From: Promerops cafer
Taxonomy: Eukaryota > Chordata > Aves > Passeriformes > Nectariniidae
Length of the DNA stretch: 64,000 nt
Direction of reading: 5' to 3'
Assembly: GCA_013398275.1 (NCBI GenBank)
Contig: VZSE01002352.1
Coordinates: 124,001 to 188,000, forward strand
Shown: positions 1-12,000 of the stretch, piece after piece
Position numbering within the stretch: position 1 is the stretch's first letter
How the letters are laid out: each line of letters starts with the position of its first letter
Notes under the pieces: model-generated
Databases searched by the model: none
Seen by the model: the letters and a program-made list of their open reading frames with translations, nothing else
Told to the model about the DNA's origin: nothing
Made by a program: the position numbers and the translations under genes

Positions 1-2740
1 CAAAGTCCAGCATCTGGGGTGAAAAAACCCAATGTCCCTGTACTGACTGAGGCTGACAAGCTGATAGGGATGTCTAATTGCTGCCTTCAGATATCTAAGG
101 GATGATTGCAGAGAAGGCAAATGGACTCTTCTCAGAATTGCAAAGGGAAAGCCCAAGAGGCAACAAACACAAATTGCAGCAGCTGATATTCCTATAAGAC
201 ACAGAGGGGGGAAGAAAGTCACTATGCAGGCAGTCAATGCATAGTGTTTATGGAGTCTTCCACCTTGGAAGTGCTCAGATCTTGCCTTGACGTGGCCCTA
301 AACAGCCTGATCCAATTTCAGTTAACCCGGTCCCAAGCAGGAGGTAGGACCAGATGCTTGAAATAGGTCCCTTCCAGCATAAACCTCTCTGCTTCTGCAA
401 TTCCTGACTGCTGGCAGGCAAGCACTGGCACACTGTTGAATTCTGCTCCCATCATATTGAAGGTTTACAAATGAAAACGTGGAAACAGGGGTCCTCGTAT
501 TGTTTTATAACCAGCTCATACTAGTACAGACTATAATATTTTGCAAACAAATTAATGCAAGAATTCACTTTTAATTGCTATCAGCTCCGTGTCCAGGGCT
601 TGCCTATTAATTATTGCTACCATGGCCTTATTGCCAGATGAAATTGTTTAGCAAATGACTTCACTTGCAGGAGTCACAACTCCAACTTGAGACTACCCAT
701 GCTAAGTTATGTCTTTGGCCAGACTGTAAGCAATCTGTGTGAACTGTAAGTGGCTGCAGTTTTTACTCCTCTAGACTAATCTCTTCACCTTTAGAGCATA
801 AATTCAAAATTTAAATTGCAGTGGCATCTTTGGGTAAGTGTCTGCCTTTTGTTACTGATATATAGGGTCAATGATACAAATAGTGAAATTATGCAAAATA
901 TGACAGAGTAATCCAAAGTCCATCTGCACAAAACTCCTCAGATTTGTGATAAAAAAAATATTTGATTAGGAATAAGACAGGACTAAAGGAGTATTGTTTC
1001 GGGCAGCATGGACAACCACAGTGATTTAACCTTGCCTGGCTGCCAGATCCCCACCCAGAAGGTTCCTCAGTGCCCTCCTCCACAGAGCAGTGAAAGAGTA
1101 ATTTAAAGCCATCCCGGAGTGGTGCAGGGAGATGGGGACTGAGGGCTTGTGGTCAGTCCTTAACAACTCTCTGTCACTCCCTCCTCTTCATATTCTTCCC
1201 CTACTCCCTGTAATGGCACAACTCTGCTAGGTGTGGGATAACCTAGTACGTGTAGCTGAGTAAAGTGAATTATTTAGAGGCATGGTCAATTTGTGTGATA
1301 GTCAGTATTCAGAAAGATATAGAAACTTAAACCCCTTGAAATGAAGGGTATTAAAATTATTGCTGAGAAAGCACAAAAAGTTACAAAGACACTACTGTGC
1401 CACAGTTCAGCAGTGCTCAGCATTACAAATACGATCTGGTCATAAGTATACATCTACATCTACACACATTTGTATTCATATATGTGTATGTCTGTGAGAC
1501 ACAGTATATACAAAAGCAATTCCTACTCCATCTAGCATGGTGACCCAGAGATCTAATCCATTTGCAAGATAAAGACTCAGTTTGCTCTTGCTCTGTAAGG
1601 GCAGTATGATTCAGCTGCACTGAATTTTGTTTTAAAAACTTTGGGTTTAAATAAATAATTATTTCTTTTTAATAAGGTGAAATATTACTATATTACTTTC
1701 ATTATGGTATGATATTACACTAAATGGAGGGTCCTACTGTCAGGCCAAGATTTTGATTGTGATTTAGTGCTTTATGTCCTATTAGTTGTGTGGCAATCCT
1801 TTCAAACACCATAATTCTCAAAGACTGGATGGAGAACTACTGTGTCATCCAAGAGTCTCATTTCAAAACTTTCTCATTTCTTCCCAATTTATATTACCTC
1901 CATTTCTGTCAATTAACAGGTAGGTAGAGCTTCTCTCTTCCAAAGGTTGACTCCGAAGTTTCCCTTTCCTCTGACAGGCAGGAATATACCTGGTGTGCTC
2001 AGATTCTCCACAAGGAAGAGTGCCATACCACAAATCTGGGTTTAGCACTCTGATTGAGAGTCAAAAACAGTAACTCCCAGGGCTCAAAAAATAGAATCAG
2101 TATGGCTTTACTTTTCTGAAGCTCAAAAGTTTTGACAGATTAGATTTATAACCAAAAGGTTACGCTGGTTACTACACTGCCTGTTTAATTTACTCTTGCT
2201 CTACTAAGGCTGCAGCTCTCGCCATTCACAGTGCTTTAACGTTATCAAGGACTTGCATCCCATGGTACATTTATGCCTGGCAAGAAAATACAAAACAAGC
2301 ATGCATTTCGTAATGTCTTCTTTGATTAGTTCTCCTGTTCTGTGGTCAAAGAACCATGCCTTACACAGATTAAATTTGTGCTGCTGAATTACTGTTCAGT
2401 GCTGAACGTGTTGCTGAGCTATGGCACATTACTAAACAATTCATTTCCCAGCACTTCCTTTATAAATAAAATTACTTTTAAACAGAATGAGGAAAGATAG
2501 GGCTGTTGTCCTCATAATTGCCCTTGTGAGGAATTAGCAAAAGAAAACTGTATAAGCAATATATTTGGCAGCAATATTGTCACTTAAAAATATGAAATTA
2601 CAAGGAACAGTGCAAATCCAGTGACTAACCATACATGTCTGTGGGTTTGCTTTTTCTTTATCTGAGACATAATCTTCAGTGCTTCCCCTCTGAGTGGATT
2701 TCTTTTCTTCTTATTTGCATATCCTGTGCATGATTATGAC
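1..2740. other. Upstream flank, no gene seen
   Basis: AT-rich sequence with short random ORFs. No CR1, RNA gene or exon with splice borders was recognised. It may hold distal regulatory sites or non-coding 5' exons of TMPRSS15. Confidence 0.5.
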
Positions 2741-2777
2741 TGCTCTGGAATGTTGTAAAAACCTATGTCAGTGAAGT

Positions 2778-2897
2778 TTTATGGTGTAATTAATTTACAA
2801 GCATCTCCTATATATATCTCTTCATGTGGATTATTACCCTCCTTCTCAGGCTGTGTCTTTTGTCAGTCCTTAATTCATAGAAGTTTTTGAGACAGAA
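2778..2897 (+). promoter_or_regulatory. Putative TMPRSS15 core promoter and 5' leader
   Basis: A TATATATAT run at 2809-2817 lies about 80 bases before the ATG, which fits a TATA box with a start near 2840. Just upstream are TTTATG (2778-2783, CDX-type) and a palindromic AT-rich 13-mer (2786-2798) that differs from the HNF1 consensus at three positions. A TTATCT (GATA) site is at 2658-2663. CDX, HNF1 and GATA factors drive intestinal genes. The assignment is inference from motif and position only. Confidence 0.4.
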
Positions 2898-3042
2898 ATG
2901 AAGCTGAAAAAATCATCTGATAAGAAATATGTTCCTCTTAGCAGCTATGAGATTTTCTTTGCTTCTCTGCTTGCAATTTTCGTGTGTGTTTGTGTTGGAC
3001 TGATTGTACTTTCTTGGTTATCAATCCAGGAGTTGGAACGAG
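2898..3042 (+). CDS. TMPRSS15: TMPRSS15 exon 1: cytoplasmic tail and signal-anchor helix
   Basis: Residues 1-48 plus one base. A short lysine-rich tail and the SSYE motif shared with human enteropeptidase precede an uninterrupted hydrophobic helix (about 19-41), so the protein is type II (N-in). Residue 2 is Lys, where human has Gly. Donor is AG|GTAAGT. In-frame TAA at 2871-2873 rules out an upstream start in this exon. Confidence 0.93.
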
Positions 3043-6000
3043 GTAAGTAGCCAACCTTTAGCTACAAACCTTTAGGAATTTCTTAGACTTTGAAGACTGT
3101 GCTCTTACAATTGTAGTTATATTTTTTTATTTCATGCTATGTTTTTAATGCTGGGGGTAGGGGAAGTGGTGTTTTAGGATTTTTGTGTTTTCCTACCCTG
3201 AAAATTCATGTGAACAAAACAGGGGAAAAAAACAAGCACTGGAATCATGCTCTGAAGGCATATAAAATAATTTTCATGGTTTTGGCTTCAGGAAAGGTCC
3301 CTAAGATGCAATCCAAGCTATAAAGCTTTGGTTATTCCACCATATTCATCAACTAGTGAAGGTAATATGGAAAACGGTGAAATTTTGCCTTTTTCTCCAT
3401 GTGTGAGTTTTTAATCAGAAGACAAATAATCCACTGAAAGACTAATAATCCCCTAGAGTTTGTGGGGTGTACCTCTTTGAATCTATTAATTTTTTTATTA
3501 AAAAAATATTTTTAAGTCATTTATTAGTGTGAGAGAGCTCCTGCATCAGTCAGTTGCTTGTCCCATGTAATGCTCAGGTAAAGTCACTCTTAGCCTTTAT
3601 TCAGTGCTCATTATGTGATGGAAGAAGTTATTGATACTCAAAGCAAACTAAATTAAAATATCAATATTTCATGATTTTCAAATGGAATTATAATTTTGGT
3701 TAAGAAATCTTATGGCTATAAGTTAACTGGGAAGGCCACACCAGGAGGACTGCATCCAGTTCAGGGCTCCAAAACATGTGAGGGATATGGAGCTACTAGA
3801 GAGAGTCTCAAAGTGATTTTTGTTGCTGAAGAAATATTCTGCTATGTTCATGATTTTGCTGCTTTCATGAACCAAAAATCCATACTAGTTCATTCTGATG
3901 ACTAAATTTTCATGAAGACTAAACTTTCTGTAAGACTTATGTTAAAAAATAAAAACAAACAACCAAAATAATTTTGTCAGAATATCATGCTTGTGCCTTC
4001 AGTTGCCATTGTTTTTATTTCCAGATTTTAAAAACTGCACCATCTACCAACTTTCTGACCTTCTTACCAGAATATTATCACACTCCAGTAAAATAAAAGG
4101 GTGTGTTATTGAATCTAGAGGCAGGCTTTTACTTAATGACTTTGTTTTAGAATAAAAAGAGGCAAAAAATTGTAAAAATATGATTATAAAATATTTTTAA
4201 TTACAGTTGATATATAATTTTTAAAGGCTTTTGCTATTTAGAAATATTTTTAAACAGATTTGCAATTGTTTTAAAGAGAAGTCTTCAAAAAAGCTCAAAG
4301 CAGTCTGCTATTACTAGTTGATTTAAATTGGTGTCACTATGCTATGCCTTCCATAATAAACTGTTCTTTGCAGTTTTTGTTGCTTATCTGCTATTATGAT
4401 TCAGTTATTAAATTTATTAGAAATGCCTCTGCCCAAATTAAGGCGCAAATGAAACCATATGCCAAAGTCAATAGTATGGATTTTATTTAACAGTACATGA
4501 GAGAGAGAGAGGTAAAAAGGAAGAAGCAGGAAAGAGGGGATTGGGAGGGAAGAGTAAGGTGGAGACAGATTAAGCAGAAAATATCAACACTGTGTGGATT
4601 CTGATGGCATCCTGTTGATCTTCTTCTTGGTGGTGAGGGTTTCTTGAAAAACACAGAACCCAGCGGATTAATCTACGTTTGGGCCAGGTGGGAATGCCCA
4701 GGTTCCTGTTAGAAGGTGTCTTCAGGGAGGAGAGGGCTTTGGTGGTCACAGCTTCTTTATGCAGTTTTGTCATAATAGGCAAAGCTCCTTCATAACAATG
4801 TTTAAGCCATGAACTATAATATTTCAGTCTCTGACATCTGCTTTTGTCTTAAACCTTGCTTTGATGTCAATGCCTTCAAACATAACCTAAAATACCATTG
4901 GTACTGCAACTGGCAAGCAAAGGGCATTTCCTATCAATTTTAATTGAGATATTTTCTGAGAATTTCCAGTGTATTACACAGTGAAGAAATATGTTTTAAA
5001 TGTATAATGAATTGCTTTATGCATACCTCATGTCCTGTAGTGCATTAAAATCAAGATTAAATTTGCAGCAATGACCCGTTGTCTAATTTCTTTATAAATT
5101 CTCCCAGAATTTCATGTATGTATTGGTGAGAAAGCTCAGGTCAAAAATAGTTTAACAATTCTGACACTGGATGTTTCCAGTGCTGTCATCAAAACCACCT
5201 TACACATATAAAAAAGGGCACAGCACAAATACAGAAAGTGTGAGGCAATAGTTCATAATATTTTTTATCCAGAACATACAAAATACTCATAATTCACTAT
5301 TCACCTTCCCGTGTATCTCTGTCCCTTGTGTTAGACATAACTGGGCATACCATTGTATCCTTTATGCACTCCCAGTGTTGCTAGAAAACAGCATCTAAAA
5401 CAAAATTGAAAGTAATGAGAACTAAGGGCAAATAGTATTCATAAAAATATGATTACAGTTATAATTATAGTAAACATCAAAAAAAAGTCTATCTTTTCTT
5501 TAAACTCAGCACTATGCAGAACATCTCTGATTGCAAAGCAATAAAAAAACCTAGAAGTTAATTGTATTGAGAATCTGTGTGAAATAATATCGAATGTAAT
5601 ATTTTTCATTTATTTCTATATAATTAAAACACCTTTATTTTTAATTATCTAGCTGAAGCAGATATGAATACTCATGGCTATATTGGAGTATTTAAAATAG
5701 TCTCTGGCACATCTTTCACTCCAACCTTACAAAACAGTTCATCAGCTGATTTCAAAGTCCTTGCCTTTGATGTGGAAAAATTGGTAAGAACCTATCAGCT
5801 TGTGGTTAATTCAAGAGTATTTGTGGGTACATTAATTCCCTAACATTAACTGCCATTGATGATTTTTTCTTTCCAAAAAAAAGAGTTATTTCAGGTCCTA
5901 AGCCTGGTCAGAACTCAATATATTCCTTATTTGAGAAAATCAGTGCATCATCAAAGAAATACCTTGCTTATGTAGTCTAGAAAAAGTTATTTAGTACTAA

Positions 6001-9000
6001 ACCCATGATTATAGTGTGAGAATGTGTGTATTTTTAATTACTATATTGGTTCAAGATTTCTCTTTTTCATATAGATACAAAATATCTTTCAAGAAAGCGA
6101 TCTGAAATACAAATTTGAGAGATGTGAAATTTCCCAGTTCAAGTAGGTACAGCTTAATTTAACTTTGAAAATAAATGTCAAAAGTCCTCACATATATATT
6201 TCTCTCAGAAGTACTTACCTTGATTTTCAAGACATCCTTGGGAACCTCCTATGTTATGCCTTTCACATCTTATATCTTCCAAGTGCTACTGTGCTCAGTT
6301 TGACACCACTGTGTTTCCTTGGATAAAAACTTCCTTCTCAAGCTGATGTGTGTCCCTGCCTTGACCAAACCAGTAAGGCTGAGCCCTAAAACCCACTCAC
6401 AAAAATTCTATATTTTAAAGAACTGCTGAACTATTTTTTTGCCAAGGTGCTGTTTGCAGGGTTGCTGATCCTTGCCATCTAGAAGAAATTTGAGGTTAGA
6501 GATCTCCTGGCATAAGCCTGGAGGCTCAGGCACTCATACATCCTTATGGATACAGATCCACTTAATTCATATTCCTTAGGGCGTTAACGAGTCGGGCTGT
6601 CATTTGTCACTAGGAAAAGCTGCAGCCTCTGTCCCCTAAAGAGTCCATAAAATTGGTACAGGAAGGTCTGTTTAATTTAATAAAGCTCATTTTCAATGAG
6701 TGTTGGGGTGTTGGTTGTCCTACTGAAGGCCAGCTGACAAAAATGTCCATGTTATACAGCCAGCTCTGTGGTGTTAATTCCATCTGCACTATTCCTCATA
6801 AGGTCCTGATTCAGCAAAACACGTGTAACACTATCTCTCATTATTAAACAGTTCCAGGACATGTTCCCATCCTGTCCAAAACATTCTAATCTCAGTGGGA
6901 GCCATGGGGTGTTGGTTGTGGTTTTTCCTTTTCTTTTTTAGTGTTGCTTCTTTTTCTACAGGACATCTGAAGATGACCATGGCAGATTGACATCAGAGAC
7001 CAGGTAATTGTGTATAACAAAGTTTACTTCAAATATAGGCAAAAGACAATGATACTACTAATTTAGACCGTTCATCTGTGGACTGTGAATAGATGTTAAG
7101 AAAAACCAAAACATTTTTAGAATTTAGATAAGGCCCTCTAAAAAGGATGAAGCTTCAAGACATATCTTTTCTCTAAGAGCCTCCTTTAGGATTAGATGAA
7201 AAAAAAAGTGATAGTCCCTGGGACTGTCAATTCAGAAAGAAAAATGGAAGAGTGGGAAAAGATAAGTAAGGAACTATCTAGAAAGGGAAATATATATGTT
7301 TGTACTGAGTTTGCTAGTGTAAAACTGCTTAAACTGGGGTCAGAGCTCATGTCATTACCAGTAACTCAAGTTTTAAATTAAGAAAAGTCTAATGATACAC
7401 TGTCATAGGCAAGAACAAAACAGAGGACAAAAGACTAAGACTCTAGCAGAACTGAAGAACCCTGAGAAATGAATGGTATAATTGGCTGTCTCATAGGTGA
7501 GCCCAGAAAATTAAAGTACACATTACATGAAAACAGATCAACAGTTCTGTGGTACCACATGTTCTTGTGATATCAGTGTAAATACATAAAACTGATAAAT
7601 ATGCAGAGGAGATTAGTTTATTTGAATTACTGTCCCTGGGGAAAAATAAAAACAAAACAAAAAAAACCAAAACAAAACAAAACCACAAGAAGATATTGGG
7701 ATATTAGCTAACCATGAATATCAGTAAATAACAGGAAGCATATTTACATTGGAGCAATCTTTTGATTGGAATAGTGAGGACATAACCCTAACTAGCTAGA
7801 AAGCAGAGTATGATCACTTTATGAAGGATTATATAATATTAAGGAAATGGAATACAAGCAGCAGGAGTAGGCCACTTCCAAAGTGTTATCCTTGTGAAGG
7901 TAGATCCAGTCAGGAAATTTGGTTTCTCCTCAAAAGGACTATTCTCATCAAAATTTGGGCATCAAGTATGGAGACATCTCTGAGCAGTTTGAGCAGTTTG
8001 CTCAAGACTGTCTTTGTAAGCGCTGGGTTTTTAATTTTCTCATCTGGTCAATTTAGATGCCTTTTTTTAGGAGGAGACCAATTATGCCAAATAACAGTTT
8101 ATTTCTTTCTATCAACCAAAATGGGAATCTAGATATCTGCACTGTAAATAACTATGTTGGGCAAAACTCATTCCACCACTGTATCTTGACACAACAATCA
8201 GAGAAATCACAGAAAATCTGATGTTTGTGAATGTTGGATCTTGTTTTTAATACAACAGTAAGGACCTGTCTTCACTTCTGCTTTGAATAACTTTGTCTCA
8301 GACATTACTTTCTTTTAATTTAAAAAGTGTTTACCCCTTCAGGCAATCTGCTTGGTATTTCACCCTTGAAACGCTGCTGCTGAGTCACAAGGACAGCAAT
8401 AAAATCTTTTGTTTGCTCAGCATGGCCTAGAGGTTATCAGAAATATGCAAGAAGAGTTTTTCTACATATTGCAAACTACAAACTATGCTCAGCAAAACGA
8501 CAGGATTAATCACTCCTTACAAAGAGCACTACTGAGTCAGTTGCAAGTGGGTAGTTTAAGGATAAAAAAGTTTACACCTGAATTTAAATAAAAGAGAAAA
8601 CATTTATCTTTGGCAAGTCTCATACTTCAACATCACCTTACTCTAGCTGAAAATATAGAACTTCATAATAGTGTCTAGAAAGGATGGGAGAGAACAAATA
8701 GAAAACACTCTGGATAAAATTCATAGAGGTTAAATGCAGTTTAACCACAATTTCTAAATATCTCCACTTTCAGCCATCACTGTTTCCTTGTGAGAATCCA
8801 GGCAATCACACAGCAGATCTGCAAAAATGCAGAATCCACAGATAGTATTTGCTTTATTAAAGTGGTCACTTTGTATTATATTTTGCCACATGAAAGTATT
8901 ATACAATTTTCATAATACTTCCAGGTTTACCTTCAATATTTTATGGCTAAAACTAATAGACCTGTTGAACAACAGTAAAGCTACTTCTTTAGTTTTCCTC

Positions 9001-12000
9001 AAGTTCAGCTCCATTGCAGCAATTGAAATCAATGTTGTCTTGGGTTTTTTTTCCACAAGTAAGAATAGATTAAAAAAAAAAACGTTTCTCCAAGGTTCAA
9101 ACTGACCTGATGATTAAGAAATGTTTATGTTATCTTTGACAGCCAATATTTAAACAACAATCTGCCTTTGCCAATGGAACCGGTGGTAGAATGAAATGTT
9201 GTCTAGATGATGTCATATAGCAGATTTTTTCATCAGCTTGAATAACTAATTAACTTCTCTGTTTTGTATTGCTAGTGTGCTTGTGATCGTCACTCTTTAT
9301 TTTACCCAGATGGTAACAGTTGAGAAAGTAAAAAATGAGCTGGTTTTGGGTGTCATTGCAAATAACCCTAATCCTACCAAGACTTTGAAAATTGATGTGA
9401 ACAGCATACAAATCACAGGTAATATTAGTAAGTTTTTTGTTTGAGGTTTTTGGGGGGGTTTTTGGTTGGTTGGTTGGTTGGTTGGTTGGTTTGGGTTTTT
9501 TTTTCTTGTTTTGTTTTTGATTTTGCTTTTGGGTCTTTTTTATTCTAAAAGTCCTTAAGAACTACAGGCAGCAGGAATGAAAGCTTCAGCTCCCAGACAG
9601 CAATTGGATTGTTACTTTTTCTCTTGGGTGCCCTCCTCCCCATAACATAAATTTCAGTAGCAACTGAAAGAAGAATTTACAACCTTTTCTACTAGAAAGT
9701 ATGAGCCATCATTGTGTACATTCCCTAAGGAGGGAGTAAAGGGTAAAGTAGGTGAAAACCACACAATTTCACCTCTTGTGAAGCATAATATTTTCTATTT
9801 TTTAGCCCTCTAATCAAAGCAATTAAGCCCCAACCATGTAGTTTCATAAGTAAATACAGTTACAATTTTGTTCTGCTAAAGAATAAGAAAAGGGCTCAGA
9901 CTCACAGTGAGTAAAGCCTCATTTACTGAAAATATGTCAGGAAGAAAAACAAACTGCCTTGGGAGAACTGCACCCAGGGAACTGGCTCCATATTCCTATA
10001 GACCTTAGGTAAATGTAAGTGGAGGGAAGAAGGAACAGGGCTATAAGGACTAGGTAGCTTTAAATTCTGCAAATATACAGATATTTTATGTAAGTACTAG
10101 AAAATTTACGAAAGCCTAAATGGAAGCCCTTCAAGATCAATGGGAATCCCTTTTTTTTTGCCTGAATAAGGGGTCAAAACAGCCGTTCACTGAGGATAAA
10201 TTGAATTCTTTGAAGTAGAAGTTGATTAGCTGATATTTGAAGACCTGCTGGACTATTAAGTAGAAACTGAGGAGTGGCAATCTGGTGTGCCATGTCTCTT
10301 AGTCTATACTAAAAGCTGCATTTTTTGCTAAGTACTTCAAGTATTCGAAGGCTAAATTCAGAGTCTGGGCATATTTAGTTCTCTTTACTACTTGGTTATT
10401 CCAAATTACCGCACAACAATGTGGAAATTGATTGGTCATCATACTTCAAAAATGCTACCAAAAAATGCTCCTAAAAGGTTCATGCAGTGATGAACTTCAA
10501 AGCAGTCAAACTTTTACTGCTGTGGATCGTTAAAGTGCCTCTTTTCACTTGAGGTGTCACCTGTCCATTCTACCAGGAGTGCTTCAATAAGCAATTGTAA
10601 CTAATTAACAATCACAATCATATCTGGATTTTGAATCATGTATATCAGTATATTCTGCCAGAGACATTCCTATTTCAGAGAGGGAGAGAGGTGTCACACA
10701 GGTGTTACTTGCTTGAAATGAGTTTTCACAGTGATAAAAAGTAACTTTCTTTCTTGTAAACTATCCCAGGTTAATTTTAACTCATTCACCTCTTCTAAAT
10801 ATTGTTCTCTAAGACACAGGTGCTCTGAAAATCTCTATAGAACAAAAACCCTCTAGAGAGATTTCCCAGGTGAAGACATTCAATATGCAATACAATCAGT
10901 AGGAATTGAGGATTAAAAGGAAATGCAGTACCTTTGAAACCTCATAACCTCAACTAGTTTTTGGGATCTTTCCTCCTTGGGAAGATCATGGAGTTAAAGA
11001 AAAGATTGGGAACAGAATGAGAAAAAAAGAGGGAAGCAGGACACTGAAAGTGATTCAATGAGAAATAGTCACGGCTGATTTCTTTTTAATCTTTATTTCT
11101 GTCATCAAAACTAGACACTGTGCTATAAAAGAAGTTTATAATGAACTTGCTTTCTTCCAGTAGCTGCTGAAAATCCTACTACAATGATGCCTTTAACCTC
11201 ATCAGGTCAGTATCTTTCACAAAGCAGGCACTAATTTTTCTTACCAATACAAGATGAAGGAAAATAAGACTTGCTGTTCAGCTCACATAACTTAGTAAAG
11301 CTGCCCTGACTGCAGCTGGGGTTTGACTGCCAGGGTCCACTCAGTGATAATTAGCTGCTTTCACCATTTCTGACTATTTGAGAAAGCAGTGAGTGAAGTC
11401 TGTACAAAACCTGTAGGAGCTTCATTAGGGTATCAAGCCAAAAGCTGAGTTTCAATTAACCAGTCGAGATGCAAGCTGAAGTTTTTGCAGATTTAGGGAG
11501 GTAGATCAGGCTGGGGAGTTCTGCTCTCATGTTGTGGTTATTGATTTACTAAGCAATGTTGACAGGCAGATTTTCCTTCCACTATCCCTGGAAGTTTTAT
11601 GATGATAAGACATGAAGCAGACAAAACTCCTTGGTCTCAAAAACCTGCCAAAAGTCAGCCAGAGAGATAAACAATACAATAAGTGCTTTATAGCACTAGG
11701 TGCAGGTAGTCACGTACAACTGCAGGCAAATTACCACATATAAACTCTCCAGGGCAGGGTGCCAGACCAGAAGCTAAACAACTGCTCCTATAAATACTAC
11801 AAGTATTTATTGATATTCTAATTACAGCCATAGTAATGAAAGAGTTATTATTAGTCTGGTTACAGGCCTACTAATGTATAGTCCAAAGTGTGCAAGTACT
11901 GTAGTCTACTCCCAAAGATACAGTTTAAACTGCTAACATTCAGGTTTTTCCCCTATCTGTCCCTTCCTCTGGTATGCTATCTTAATGCTCCCCTGGTCCT

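Noticed and set aside
4570..4782. 70-codon reverse ORF in intron 1
   Set aside because: No recognised motif, no splice context and no homology I know; length is within chance.
7821..8132. 103-codon forward ORF in intron 3
   Set aside because: Composition is that of intronic AT-rich sequence and no domain is visible.
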